Source: Saprospiraceae bacterium (lineage in GTDB: Bacteria; Bacteroidota; Bacteroidia; Chitinophagales; Saprospiraceae). From it: a stretch of 64,000 nucleotides of DNA. The translations under genes and the position numbers were made by a program. The stretch is from NCBI GenBank assembly GCA_013001595.1, contig JABDMH010000149.1:40608-104607 (forward strand). Reading direction: 5' to 3'. Every line of letters starts with the position of its first letter. Within the stretch, counting starts at the first letter, position 1. Under the pieces are notes generated by a model. That model did not search any database. It saw only the letters and a list, made by a program, of their open reading frames with translations, and was not told the origin of the DNA. Below, one piece after another: positions 16,365 to 26,600 of this stretch.

Positions 16365-17006
16365 CTAGAGGGAAGCGATGACCTCAGGGAGTTCCGCCAT
16401 GTCGTCAAAGGTGATGGTTCCTTCCATATTAGGCATATACTTCTGATGGCTGGGCTGAAAGGCCAATACCGTCATGCCTGCATTAAGGCCAGCCTTGATA
16501 CCAGCTTCGCTATCTTCTACAACAACACAATCCTCGGGAGCCATTTGATGAGCGTTGGCGGCATGTAGAAAGAGGTCTGGCAGAGGTTTCCATTTTTTTA
16601 AGTCATAAGCGCTGTAAATTCGATCATCAAAGTAGCGATCAAGCTTGGCGGTGATCAAATTGCGTCTGATGATATCCATCGGTCCATTAGATGCAACACA
16701 CTTCAATGAATTCAATTCAGAAAGTGCCTTTTTTACACCTGAAATCGGCTGAAGCTTTTCAGCAAAAGCAATTCTTTGCTGCTGTCGGTAGCGTCCGATA
16801 AAGCCATCTGGCAGCGTAACATCAAAAGACTCTTCCACATATTTCATGCACAATGCCAGTGACGTCCCAGGAAAATGCTCCCAGGCTTCCTCGTTCGTCA
16901 ATGGTATCCCCAGATTTTGCACATGGGATACAAAGACCTCATTGGCAATTCCCTCACTGTCTACCAGGGTGCCGTCACAATCGAATATGAGTAGTCTTTC
17001 GTTCAT
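16365..17006 (-). CDS. HAD-superfamily phosphatase (beta-phosphoglucomutase/6-phosphogluconate phosphatase-like)
   Basis: The 213-residue cytoplasmic protein has HAD motif I DCDGTLVDSE (residues about 9-18), a helical cap, motif II around CVASNG, and motifs III/IV Lys-Pro-x-Pro-Asp and VVEDSEAGIKAGLNAGM. This layout suits subfamily IA, with relatives such as E. coli YieH and beta-phosphoglucomutases, which dephosphorylate or isomerise sugar phosphates. The substrate cannot be read. It begins five bases after the YbbR gene in a minus-strand unit DUF1573-yajC-ybbR-HAD, the slot where many Bacteroidota, as I recall, carry coaE. Confidence 0.88.
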   Translation of the reverse strand: MNERLLIFDCDGTLVDSEGIANEVFVSHVQNLGIPLTNEEAWEHFPGTSLALCMKYVEESFDVTLPDGFIGRYRQQQRIAFAEKLQPISGVKKALSELNSLKCVASNGPMDIIRRNLITAKLDRYFDDRIYSAYDLKKWKPLPDLFLHAANAHQMAPEDCVVVEDSEAGIKAGLNAGMTVLAFQPSHQKYMPNMEGTITFDDMAELPEVIASL

Positions 17007-17011
17007 CGGAT

Positions 17012-17953
17012 TTAGGGATTGATCGTAAAGAATTCTACTTCCTTGGGCGTGAATGAGATGGATTGGGCAAAAGGTGGATATTTCTCGACTTTTACCAGAA
17101 GCGTTTTGGCCCCGACACGGCTTGAAGGAAAGGCAACAAGTGTGAATGCATCTTTGGTGATTTCGTCAAACTTGCTCAGTCCAACCACACATTTGACCAG
17201 GGCTTGATCTGGAAATATCTGCACTTTCCCAACTAGCGAATCAGCGAGCTGAATGGAAACTGGCAGTTCCTTTTCAGTAATTTGTTCTACGGGAATATGA
17301 ACATCCACCACTGATCTTTCCAAAGTGACTCCATTAGGTGGCACTTGTAGGTTGATGGAACGCCGGAGATCTTTCGTTAGTGCTATTTCTTCAATGGGTA
17401 CAGTAGATACGTAACTTATGGTGTCGATGGCTTCAGTTGCTCCAAAAATCGATATGGTGTCGGGGCTGAATTGGATATCACTCCTTAGCTGATATTGGTT
17501 TGCTAGAGAAAGATCCCCACCCATATGAACTGGAACCCGTTTTTTGGCTTTGCTCGCAAGCTGGTAAGAAATCACTTCGGGATTTACCATGGTGACATTC
17601 AATTCGTCGTGGCTGAACTTACGCAGGTTATTTGCGAGTAGTAAACGCGTATTTAGTTGACCATTTTGAGTAGTCCTAGCATCGATGTAAACGCTGTCAT
17701 CGGCAGAAGAGATCGCCATTTTTAAAAATGCCCAACCTTTTGCCCTAACTTCTGAATGAAGGATCGTTGGTGGAGATGAAGTGAATGTTTTATCACCATC
17801 CAATATATACCTGATGGGGTAGCTTTGCTCATATATATAATCTTTGCCCATCTTGGTCAAAAACCAGGCAACGAAAGCTATGGTGAAGCAAATATAGAGA
17901 CTAGATCGATCTTGCTTAAAAAGAGATCTAATCCTGTTCCAGACATCATCCAT
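17012..17953 (-). CDS. YbbR-like domain protein (CdaR family)
   Basis: The 313-residue protein has one N-terminal membrane helix (SLYICFTIAFVAWFLTKM, about 19-36) followed by an extracytoplasmic region of repeated YbbR-like beta domains. In Firmicutes the homologue CdaR binds and regulates the di-adenylate cyclase CdaA; in Bacteroidota the role is unproven. The start overlaps the end of yajC by eight bases, and the HAD gene follows after five bases, so these are translated from one message. Confidence 0.85.
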   Translation of the reverse strand: MDDVWNRIRSLFKQDRSSLYICFTIAFVAWFLTKMGKDYIYEQSYPIRYILDGDKTFTSSPPTILHSEVRAKGWAFLKMAISSADDSVYIDARTTQNGQLNTRLLLANNLRKFSHDELNVTMVNPEVISYQLASKAKKRVPVHMGGDLSLANQYQLRSDIQFSPDTISIFGATEAIDTISYVSTVPIEEIALTKDLRRSINLQVPPNGVTLERSVVDVHIPVEQITEKELPVSIQLADSLVGKVQIFPDQALVKCVVGLSKFDEITKDAFTLVAFPSSRVGAKTLLVKVEKYPPFAQSISFTPKEVEFFTINP

Positions 17954-18245
17954 TCGACTTAATGGATTCAGTCATTTCTTTTGAAATGGCACTCTTCAGC
18001 ACCCTAATGAAGGTCTTCTGATCAATCTGCAAAGTAACAATTTGATCTTCGATCTTATTGATTTTGCCAATGAGTCCACTTCCAGTAGAAACCTCATCAC
18101 CTTTATTGAGATTTTCCAAGAAGGAAGTCTGTGCTTTTTGTTTCTTCTGCTGGGGCCGCATAAAAAAGAAATAAAAAACAAATATGATAGCGATCAATGG
18201 CAGAAACTGCATAATGGGGTTGGGTTGCGCCTGCAGAAATATCAT
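17946..18245 (-). CDS. yajC: preprotein translocase subunit YajC
   Basis: The 99-residue protein has one N-terminal transmembrane helix (MQFLPLIAIIFVFYFFFM) followed directly by the RPQQKKQK motif, then a small cytoplasmic domain with LNKGDEVSTGSGLIGKI. This is the standard YajC layout. YajC joins SecDF and assists Sec-dependent export. It lies between the DUF1573 lipoprotein and the YbbR gene. Confidence 0.95.
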   Translation of the reverse strand: MIFLQAQPNPIMQFLPLIAIIFVFYFFFMRPQQKKQKAQTSFLENLNKGDEVSTGSGLIGKINKIEDQIVTLQIDQKTFIRVLKSAISKEMTESIKSNG

Positions 18246-18288
18246 TTGCTGTCTCGTTATGTTAGCCCAAAAATAGCATTCTCTAGCT

Positions 18289-18759
18289 TTATTTGTCTAC
18301 AGGTTGGATGAAGCCCGAAATCCGAATGGACGAAATGGGTGGTTTGGCATTGGATCTGATCTGAACCGTTTTAATGAATGGACCTGACCTGCCGCTTGCA
18401 TCAAAAGTTACCGTTATCTCGCCCCCCTCTCCTGGCTCGATCACCTCTTCGGACCAGCTAGGTACGGTACAACCACAAGTGGACTTTACCGATGCTATCA
18501 GCAAGGGTCTGGTACCCGAATTACTAAATGAAAAATTATGTGAAGCAATTTCATCAGGAACCAAGGTGTCAAAATCAAAGCGCTCCTCTTCAAACTTAAT
18601 GATGGCACCTGCCGAGGAATCGTCACTATCTTGCTCAATCAAGGTCGAGACAGGTACACCATCTATCGTCAACGTGGATTTTTTATCTGAAGCACGACTA
18701 CAACTGGTCATGGCCACTGATAACCCGAGGAAAAACATCACCTTGAACGATTGAACCAT
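18289..18759 (-). CDS. DUF1573 domain lipoprotein
   Basis: I choose the ATG at 18759, giving 156 residues that open with a lipoprotein signal (MVQSFKVMFFLGLSVAMTSC, Cys20). The open frame extends upstream to 18939, but the extra 60 residues have no signal-like or family-like features. The mature region contains the DUF1573 hallmark: FDFDTLVPDE, NSGTRPLLIASVKSTCGCT and YP/WS-type turns, ending with VTFDASGRSGPF and VQIRSNA. This is an Ig-like (ASH/HYDIN-related) fold of unknown function, very common in Bacteroidota next to yajC and ybbR. Two conserved Cys lie in the TCGC motif. Confidence 0.85.
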   Translation of the reverse strand: MVQSFKVMFFLGLSVAMTSCSRASDKKSTLTIDGVPVSTLIEQDSDDSSAGAIIKFEEERFDFDTLVPDEIASHNFSFSNSGTRPLLIASVKSTCGCTVPSWSEEVIEPGEGGEITVTFDASGRSGPFIKTVQIRSNAKPPISSIRISGFIQPVDK

Positions 18760-18954
18760 AAAATGAGTTGGCAGCCATCTCATCAAATGCAAAATTATAC
18801 TTGAAGAACTCCTGAAGTGTTGTTTGGTGGGAGTCGGAACCGGGAGCGTCCACTTAGGGTTTAATGTGACATGACCCCATGATTTCTTTTTGACAGGTGC
18901 ATATAGCGCCTTATCCATTTTAGTTACTTTGTCTGCCATAGTAAAATTAGATCG

Positions 18955-19494
18955 ATGCGCATTTTCTTAATCGGATTTATGGGAGTTGGTAAGAGTACAC
19001 TGGGGCAGGTGCTTGCTGAACGACTGCATAGGCCTTTCATAGACCTTGATGAATGGATCGAAGATAAAATGGAAATGCCGATTTCCGAAATTTTCTCCAA
19101 TTATGGTGAGCTTTTCTTCCGCAAGTTAGAACATGAAAACTTGCAAGAGGTTATAGAACGCTACGACCGATTTGTGATGGGGACGGGGGGAGGCCTCCCA
19201 TGTTTCGGAAACAACATCTCCAAGATGAACAAGTCAGGCATATGCATTTATCTGAAGGCCTCAGCTGATGAAATAAGTGCACGACTGGCTCATTCATCTG
19301 GTAAACGCCCCATTCTTGATGCCATGGGCAAAGATCAAAGGAAACAGCATATTGCTGGGCTCCTAAATGAGCGGGAGGCCAAATACAACGAGGCACAACT
19401 GGTCGTCCCCCTGGCACTCGATCGCGAAAAGGAAGAGAATGTATCGCTTCTCCAAGAGTACTTGCAGCAATATTTGGAAGGTGATTTAGCGTAG
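18955..19494 (+). CDS. aroK: shikimate kinase
   Basis: The 179-residue enzyme phosphorylates shikimate at O3 with ATP in the chorismate pathway. It has the P-loop GFMGVGKST (residues 7-15), the shikimate-binding DLDEWIE (about 31), a conserved F-R-x-x-E segment (FFRKLEHEN), the GTGGG loop near 77, and the lid Arg in SSGKRPIL. Length and order are normal. It is divergent from the DUF1573 gene and convergent with the subtilase, with no operon partner from the aromatic pathway. Confidence 0.95.
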   Translation: MRIFLIGFMGVGKSTLGQVLAERLHRPFIDLDEWIEDKMEMPISEIFSNYGELFFRKLEHENLQEVIERYDRFVMGTGGGLPCFGNNISKMNKSGICIYLKASADEISARLAHSSGKRPILDAMGKDQRKQHIAGLLNEREAKYNEAQLVVPLALDREKEENVSLLQEYLQQYLEGDLA

Positions 19495-19536
19495 ATCCTT
19501 GCCAAAATATCGAAACGGGATTCAAGTCTTCTGAAG

Positions 19537-21069
19537 TCAGTCTAGCAGCGCACGAATGGCAGCAGCTGGCTGAATAACTTTGCCGGTGGATTTCGTGTTT
19601 TTCGAATCGATCCCAGTGGCCTCAAGAATAGCATGTATGGTAGAGACATCCAAGTCAGGGTCAATACTTTTCATTAACGCTACCAATCCGGCAACATAGG
19701 GTGTCGCCATAGAAGTGCCGCTGAGGGCTTTGTATGAATTGCGAGGGAAGGTCGAATATATGTTTTCACCTGGTGCAGCAATGCCATACTCCACATCCTT
19801 AACTGTGTTGGAGAACGCTGACTTTCCGAGGTTAGAATTAATAGAGCTTACTGTGATGACACCAGGTGTATTAGCTGGTGAAAACCTGGTTGCAGGTTGA
19901 TTAGCATTGCCTGCTGCCACGACGACAATGGCTCCTTTTTCCCGACAATACTTCACTGCTTCTGTGTAGGTGCGCTCACGCTCATCATTCGTTGCACCCC
20001 CCAATGACATAGAGATGACATCCGCACCATTATCGGCAGCCTTAATCATGCCCTTAATAATATCTGCTTGACTCCCAAATCCAAAGTCACTGAGCACCTT
20101 AATGCCGGTTACCTCTAAAAAACTACTGTTGGGGGCAAAGGATGCAATGCCGATTCCATTATTACTTACTGCTGCTGCGACGCCCGCACAATGGGTACCA
20201 TGACCACGTACATCTCGATCAGATTTTTCATCAATCGAGAGATAGTTGTCCTTTAGGTCCTCGTGGTTGCCATCGATGCCTGTATCTAGAATGGCGATCA
20301 ACACTTTTTTTTGTGGTAGGATAGGTGGCGACCTAAGATTGGCGTATAGTTGGGGTACCCGACATGTATTAAATGCCCATAGTTTATCAAGGTATGGGTC
20401 ATTCGTCAAGGAGATGCCAGCACCTGACGGCTCACTACCTATGATCGGACTTACCTGAACCATTTCATTCTCTTCCCACCACTCCACTAAGGCAGAGTTT
20501 TCCAGTACACGTTTTACGTCTTGCAGCTGCGACAAGTGTTGATCCGGTATATTAATCAATACTAAATCATCAAGGAGCGTGTGCTCTTTGTCGAACGGGG
20601 CAAAAGGTCGGGAAACGGTGACCGCATATTCGCTCAGTAAGCGTTCTAGATGACCAACTATTTCACCTCTACCGAAAGCAATCAATTCACCATCGGGATC
20701 AAGTGAGCTACCTTGCTCTTTGTTTAGGGTCGTATTTAGTACTTCCAGATAAGTACTGAAAAGAAAGAAGCACATACCTACTGCTAGTCCCACTCTCAGT
20801 ATTGGATTGGATTTGGTCCAAGAAAAAAGTGCCCCGGCGATGCCGATTACGAGGAGATCTCTTGCTCCTATCAGTAGCTTATCTACTACTTCGATCTCTG
20901 AGATAGCTAGAATAACCGCCCATGAAATCAGGCCAACAATGAGACTGGACGATCCGACAAAAGATGCCCCGCGGTTGTTAGGTGCAAGTGACCAAAGAGA
21001 TAGACCTAACAAAGCCAGTATGAAGGAAAAGCTATAATACATACTCAGTTCGGAAAGCATAACGGTCAT
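19537..21069 (-). CDS. membrane-anchored subtilisin-like (S8) serine protease
   Basis: The 510-residue protein has four predicted N-terminal membrane helices (about 12-30, 38-56, 66-83, 91-109). A linker or prodomain-like segment follows (about 125-210, with ELIAFGRGEIVGHL). The S8 domain occupies about 250-510 with Asp262 (AILDTGIDGNHED), His290 (RGHGTHCAGV), the oxyanion Asn388 (VVVAAGNAN) and Ser453 (LSGTSMATPYVAG), all intact. A polytopic anchor is unusual for subtilases, which are mostly secreted. With four helices the N- and C-termini would be on the same side, so whether the protease faces cytoplasm or periplasm is uncertain. It may cleave membrane or envelope proteins. It is monocistronic. 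Confidence 0.9.
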   Translation of the reverse strand: MTVMLSELSMYYSFSFILALLGLSLWSLAPNNRGASFVGSSSLIVGLISWAVILAISEIEVVDKLLIGARDLLVIGIAGALFSWTKSNPILRVGLAVGMCFFLFSTYLEVLNTTLNKEQGSSLDPDGELIAFGRGEIVGHLERLLSEYAVTVSRPFAPFDKEHTLLDDLVLINIPDQHLSQLQDVKRVLENSALVEWWEENEMVQVSPIIGSEPSGAGISLTNDPYLDKLWAFNTCRVPQLYANLRSPPILPQKKVLIAILDTGIDGNHEDLKDNYLSIDEKSDRDVRGHGTHCAGVAAAVSNNGIGIASFAPNSSFLEVTGIKVLSDFGFGSQADIIKGMIKAADNGADVISMSLGGATNDERERTYTEAVKYCREKGAIVVVAAGNANQPATRFSPANTPGVITVSSINSNLGKSAFSNTVKDVEYGIAAPGENIYSTFPRNSYKALSGTSMATPYVAGLVALMKSIDPDLDVSTIHAILEATGIDSKNTKSTGKVIQPAAAIRALLD

Positions 21070-21223
21070 CTCGAAGATACTTCTGACTTAAGAACGAAAA
21101 AACATTAGCAAAAATTCATTTATGCCATTTCTAAGACATAAACTGATGATCAAAAGGTAAACAAATCCAAACAACTGACTGTTCTCTATCATCTTAGTAT
21201 AGGATCAGGGTCAGCCATCACCG

Positions 21224-21256
21224 TTGTAATTTGTGATGGATTAATTCTTAAATTTG
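21224..21256 (+). promoter_or_regulatory. probable promoter of thioredoxin reductase
   Basis: TAAATTTG at 21249-21256 fits the Bacteroidota -7 element TAnnTTTG. A TTG at 21224-21226 lies 22 bases upstream, near the expected -33 spacing. The ATG follows at 21275, implying a very short leader. Confidence 0.45.
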
Positions 21257-21274
21257 CGGCTTAAATAACTGTGC

Positions 21275-22216
21275 ATGTCTACAGCTAATAAAGTATTGTG
21301 TTTGATCATAGGTTCTGGCCCAGCGGGTTATACCGCAGCAGTATATGCTGCCAGGGCGGGTCTAAAACCTTTGCTATTCACTGGACAAGAGCCTGGAGGT
21401 CAGTTGATGATAACGACGGATGTGGAAAACTATCCCGGTTATCCAGACGGTGTGATGGGACCACAGATGATGGAAGATTTTCGCAAACAGGCGGAACGTT
21501 TTGGTACAGACATCCGTATGGAACTAATAACCAAAGTGGATTTTACCGGAGCAGTACACAAAGTCTGGACTGAGGCGGGAGAGGAAATGCATGCTCATAC
21601 AGTAGTTATCTCCACTGGTGCAAGCGCCAAGTGGTTGGGTTTGGAATCTGAAAAGCGACTCGCCAACCATGGAGTTTCTGCTTGTGCAGTCTGCGATGGT
21701 TTCTTCTTTAGAGGCCAAGAGGTTGCAGTAGTGGGAGGGGGCGATACTGCTGCAGAAGAGGCAACTTATCTGGCTAAGCTGTGTCCCAAAGTGCATCTCC
21801 TTGTGCGTCGCGATGAGATGCGAGCTTCGAAAATCATGCAAGATCGAGTCTTAAAAGCAGAGAATATTGAAATTCACTGGAATACTGAGACGAAGGAAGT
21901 CTTGGGAGATCAGGAAGTGGAGGGTGTTCAGGTATACAATAACAAAACAGGGGAAGAATCAACAATCGCGGTGAAGGGGTTCTTTGTCGCTATTGGCCAC
22001 AAACCGAATACGGATATTTTTAAAGGTTGGTTGGACATGGATGATGCCGGTTATCTAAAAACTGTGCCGGGTACAGCAAAAACGAAGGTCTCCGGTGTTT
22101 TTGCCAGTGGCGATGCACAGGATAAAGTCTATCGACAGGCAGTCACTGCAGCAGGCACAGGATGTATGGCTGCACTTGATGCTGAAAGATATTTGACCGA
22201 ACAGGATATTATTTAG
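21275..22216 (+). CDS. trxB: thioredoxin-disulfide reductase
   Basis: The 313-residue flavoenzyme transfers electrons from NADPH through FAD to thioredoxin. It has the FAD motif IGSGPAGYTAAVYAARAG (12-29), the redox pair Cys137-Ala-Val-Cys140, the NADPH motif VVGGGDTAAEEA, and the C-terminal FAD segment VFASGDAQD. All features are standard for the low-molecular-weight type. It lies 49 bases upstream of the aldolase gene in the same direction and may share its transcript, ending at the terminator at 23362-23393. Confidence 0.97.
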   Translation: MSTANKVLCLIIGSGPAGYTAAVYAARAGLKPLLFTGQEPGGQLMITTDVENYPGYPDGVMGPQMMEDFRKQAERFGTDIRMELITKVDFTGAVHKVWTEAGEEMHAHTVVISTGASAKWLGLESEKRLANHGVSACAVCDGFFFRGQEVAVVGGGDTAAEEATYLAKLCPKVHLLVRRDEMRASKIMQDRVLKAENIEIHWNTETKEVLGDQEVEGVQVYNNKTGEESTIAVKGFFVAIGHKPNTDIFKGWLDMDDAGYLKTVPGTAKTKVSGVFASGDAQDKVYRQAVTAAGTGCMAALDAERYLTEQDII

Positions 22217-22265
22217 CAGCCCCATATTCACCCAGATTATTTCATACAGAAAACAAAATTTAGAC

Positions 22266-23339
22266 ATGAGTGATTCAAAATTTAGACCAGGCGTTCTTCA
22301 CGGCGATGAAGTGACCGAATTATTGAAATATGCAAACGAACACGATTTTGCTTTGCCAGCTGTAAACGTGGTAGGTACCAACTCCGTTAATGCGGTGCTT
22401 GAGACCGCTCGAGATGTAAACTCTCCAGTAATGATCCAGTTTTCGAGTGGCGGTGCCTCTTTCTTTGCCGGCAAAGGTCTTTCAAATGAAGGCCAAAAGT
22501 CAGCCATTTTAGGTGGTATATCAGGTGCCATGCATGTACATACCATGGCAGCAGCTTATGGAGTGCCGGTCATATTGCATACTGATCACTGTGCTAAGAA
22601 ACTGCTACCATGGATAGATGGCCTCTTGGAGGCTGGAGAGAAGTTCTACGAGTCAAGAGGGTATCCATTGTACAGTAGCCACATGTTGGACTTGTCTGAA
22701 GAACCGATTGAGGAAAATATTGATATATCCAGCAGGTACTTGGAAAGAATGGCTAAGATTGGTATGACCCTGGAGATTGAATTGGGTGTGACCGGCGGAG
22801 AGGAAGATGGCGTAGACAACACAGACATCGATAGCTCACGTCTATACACACAACCTGAAGAGGTAGCGTATGCATATGAAGAACTCAGCAAGATAAGTGA
22901 GAAATTTACCATCGCAGCTGCTTTCGGAAATGTGCACGGTGTGTACAAACCAGGTAACGTCGAACTTCGACCAATCATCCTTAAGAATTCTCAGGAGCAC
23001 GTACAGCAAAAATTTAATACCGGCCCTAATCCAATTAATTTCGTGTTTCATGGTGGCTCTGGATCGTCACAAGAAGAAATTAGAGAAGCCATTGGATACG
23101 GAGCTATCAAAATGAACATTGATACAGACATGCAATGGGCTTTTTGGGAAGGCGTGAAAGATTATTACGAGGAAAAACGTGATTATTTACAGGGACAAAT
23201 TGGAAATCCCGAGGGTGACGATAAACCCAACAAGAAGACCTACGACCCGAGGCAGTGGTTGCGTGCTGGAGAAGCGACCTTTGTTGCCAGATTGAAACAG
23301 GCTTTTGAGGACCTTAACTGCATGAATCGACTAGCATAG
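22266..23339 (+). CDS. fbaA: class II fructose-bisphosphate aldolase
   Basis: The 357-residue enzyme cleaves fructose 1,6-bisphosphate in glycolysis and works in reverse in gluconeogenesis. Metal ligands appear in HTDHCAKK (His/Asp), in the Glu of ELGVTGGEEDG, in AFGNVHGVYKPG (His) and in VFHGGSGS (His). The length and the long insert after GVTGGEEDGVDN match the E. coli FbaA (class IIA) type. It follows trxB and is closed by a clear intrinsic terminator. Confidence 0.97.
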   Translation: MSDSKFRPGVLHGDEVTELLKYANEHDFALPAVNVVGTNSVNAVLETARDVNSPVMIQFSSGGASFFAGKGLSNEGQKSAILGGISGAMHVHTMAAAYGVPVILHTDHCAKKLLPWIDGLLEAGEKFYESRGYPLYSSHMLDLSEEPIEENIDISSRYLERMAKIGMTLEIELGVTGGEEDGVDNTDIDSSRLYTQPEEVAYAYEELSKISEKFTIAAAFGNVHGVYKPGNVELRPIILKNSQEHVQQKFNTGPNPINFVFHGGSGSSQEEIREAIGYGAIKMNIDTDMQWAFWEGVKDYYEEKRDYLQGQIGNPEGDDKPNKKTYDPRQWLRAGEATFVARLKQAFEDLNCMNRLA

Positions 23340-23677
23340 ATAAATAGCTAATACTTGCTATAAAGCTCTGGGCCGCACGCTCAGAGCTTTTTTCTTGGGC
23401 AGATTGCGTGGCGACCACTTTTTGTCTGCAAGCGCTACGTTCTCAAGACAGCAAATAAGACTACTAAGATCATGTAGTAGGTAGTCAGGTGCAAGACACA
23501 GAGCTCATCACCGAATTGATCAGCAGCTCTCAGGATGTGAATAAGGAATAGTTGAAGGAGCACATTGAGTAAGTAAAATGTTGAGTACATGCACGACCCC
23601 TACAGAGAGTGCCAAAGTTTTACGCTTCTGTAGATACTCATCTTTTGTATATTTTTACGCTCCACTAATTTTCAGAG
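23340..23677. other. gene-free interval after the aldolase terminator
   Basis: Apart from the terminator at its left end, this 338-bp region shows no coding frame with signal peptide or family motif and no strong inverted repeat. A promoter for the ThuA-fusion gene must lie here but no clear element is visible. Confidence 0.5.
23362..23393 (+). terminator. intrinsic terminator after fbaA
   Basis: AAAGCTCTG (23362-23370) pairs perfectly with CAGAGCTTT (23382-23390) across an 11-base loop, and a run of six T ends at 23393. It starts 23 bases after the aldolase stop codon. Confidence 0.88.
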
Positions 23678-26600
23678 ATGTACAGAATATGGGGTTTTTT
23701 TCTGCTGGTTTCAGCGGCGTTGGGTGCCTGTCAACAAGGACAAGAACACAAAGTGCTGGTTTTTTCGAAAACCGCCGGTTATCGGCATGCATCGATCGAG
23801 TCAGGTAAGCAAGCATTGCAGGCATTGGCTCAAGAAAATGGATTTGATGTGGACACCACTGAAGATGCCGGGCGTTTTACAACTCGACAACTCAAGCAGT
23901 ATTCAGCGATCATATTTTTGAATACCACTCGCAACTGTTTGAATGATCAGCAACAATTGGCAATGCAGAGATACATTCAAGCTGGTGGAGGATTTGTAGG
24001 TATACATGCTGCCGCAGATACGGAATATGATTGGCCCTGGTATGGAAGGTTGGTTGGTGCATATTTTAATGGACATCCTAATGATCCCAATGTTCGTGAG
24101 GCCATTATTGAAAACAAAGCTACGGACCATCCCTGCTGTGCGCATCTGCCGAAAGAGTGGAATCGATCTGACGAATGGTACAACTACCGCGATATTCAGC
24201 CAGATCTGCAAGTACTTTTGAACCTAGATGAATCGAGCTATGAAGGAGGTACTAATGGCAAAGAACATCCGATTGCCTGGTATCACGATTTTGATGGTGG
24301 GCGAGCATTTTATACAGGTAGTGGACATACATCTGAGACTTTTCAGGAACCTCCATTCCTTAAGCACTTGCTTTGGGGAATCAAATACGCCATGGGTAAT
24401 GGCGCTACCGCACTAGACTATGATAGCCCGACAGTAGTGCCTGAGGAAAATAGATTTCAAAAAGTCGTATTGGATGAGCGTTTGGACGAACCCATGGAAA
24501 TGGCAATGCTTCCTGATGGCAGGATACTTTTTGTAGAAAGAAAGGGAGATATCCATATCTATGATCCCAATTCGGATAGTACCATTCTCGTGACCACATT
24601 GTCAGTGCATACTGAGTTTGAAGATGGCCTCCTGGGCATGGCTCTAGATCCTCAGTTTGGTGAGAACCATTGGCTATATCTTTTTTATTCCCCACCGGGA
24701 GATGAGCCCAAGCAGCACATTTCACGATTCACCCTAGATAATGACGAGCTCAACTTATCGTCTGAAAAGGTTTTAGTGGAAATTGGCACTCAACGTGACG
24801 AATGCTGTCATTCGGGAGGAAGTCTGGAGTTTGGACCTCAGGGCAACCTTTGGTTTTCTGCCGGAGATGATACCAACCCTTTCAAGTCCGATGGTTTTTC
24901 ACCTTCGGATGAGCGACCAGGTAGAGGACCCTGGGATGCACAAAAATCTTCTGCAAATACCCAGGATCTAAGAGGGGGTATAGGAAGAATAACACCCCAA
25001 AATGATGGAACCTACACCATACCTGAAGGTAACCTTTTTCCTAAAGATGGATCTGAAGGTCGTCCAGAGATTTTTGCGATGGGATGCCGCAATCCCTTTA
25101 GAATATCTATCGATGATCGCACCGGATTTCTGTATTGGGGGGATGTGGGACCAGATGCCGGTAAGGATGTCGAGGGTCGGGGTCCTCGTGGTCATGATGA
25201 GGTAAATCAGGCTCGAGCAGCTGGCTTTTTCGGCTGGCCATACTTTGTTGGCGACAACAAAGCTTATCATGAATACGACTTCGCCGCCGAAGAATCACTT
25301 GATAGGTATGATCCCAAACGTCCGATAAACAATTCTCCTAATAATACAGGGGCACAGATCTTACCACCAGCGCAACCTGCCTTTATCTGGTATCCATATG
25401 CAGCTTCCGAGGAGTTTCCGTTGGTTGGTGAGGGGGGCAGAAATGCCATGGCTGGTCCGGTGTTTTATCGGGATGACTACCCGGAAAATGAATTTAGGTA
25501 TCCCGCATATTACGATGAGAAGCTATTTACCTATGACTGGATCAGGGGGTGGATTATGGCTGTTACCATGAGCGAAAGTGGAGACTTTTTGTCCATAGAG
25601 CGATTTCTTCCCAGTCAGAAATTTAGCAATCCAATCGATATGTTTATGAGTCCCAAGGGTGACCTATATGTTCTTGAGTATGGCACAGCATGGTTTAGAA
25701 GGAATGATGATGCTCGACTTGTGCATCTAAAATATATCAATGGAAATCGAGCACCTGTGGCAGCAGTTGGAGCTGATAAACTTGCCGGTGCCCTTCCGCT
25801 TCAAGTTAATTTTAGTAGCAAAGGCACGGATGATCCAGATGGAGATGCGTTATCTTATCTATGGGACTTCGGGGATGGATCCACTTCTTCTGAAATTGAG
25901 CCCACACATACCTTTGAGACAGCAGGTGATCACAAGGTGGTATTGACAGTGACAGATAGGGATAAGCTCACCTCAACGGCATCTTTGACCATACGTACTG
26001 GCAACGACCCTCCTAAAGTCGCCTGGGAACTGAACGGCAACCGTACTTTTTATTGGCCCGGTAGATCAATCGATTATGAAGTCAAAGTAGAGGACAAGGA
26101 AGATGGATCTTTAGTGAATGGCATTGTCAATGAGGATGTAGCTGTGACATTGGACTATCTTGAACGGGGTGCCGATATCAATACCATCGCCATGGGACAT
26201 GAAGCTTTGGCAGCAGCTGCTCGCTTTGAAAATGGCAAGCAATTGATTGATGGCAGTGACTGCAAAGCATGCCACTTCGAAGATGAGGAATCAATTGGTC
26301 CTGCCTATCTCCAAGTAGCCGGGAAGTACAAGGGAGATCCGGCTGCCAAAGAGTATTTGATTGACAAAGTGCTCAATGGTGGGGGAGGTGTTTGGGGAGA
26401 TAATGCAATGGCAGCTCATCCACAGCTGAGCGAAGAAGAAGTCGGACAGATGATAGACTACATCTTGTCGCTTGGATTGGAAGAAGATAGAGGTGAGCGG
26501 ATTGCGATCCAAGGTTCATATAAGCCTACCTCAGCAGAGGCTACTGGTGAGGAAGGTACGTACGTACTTATGGCCACTTACACTGATAGGGGTGCGGACC

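Noticed and set aside
18760..18939. 60-residue N-terminal extension of the DUF1573 gene
   Set aside because: The lipoprotein signal begins at 18759 and the upstream residues have no family match.
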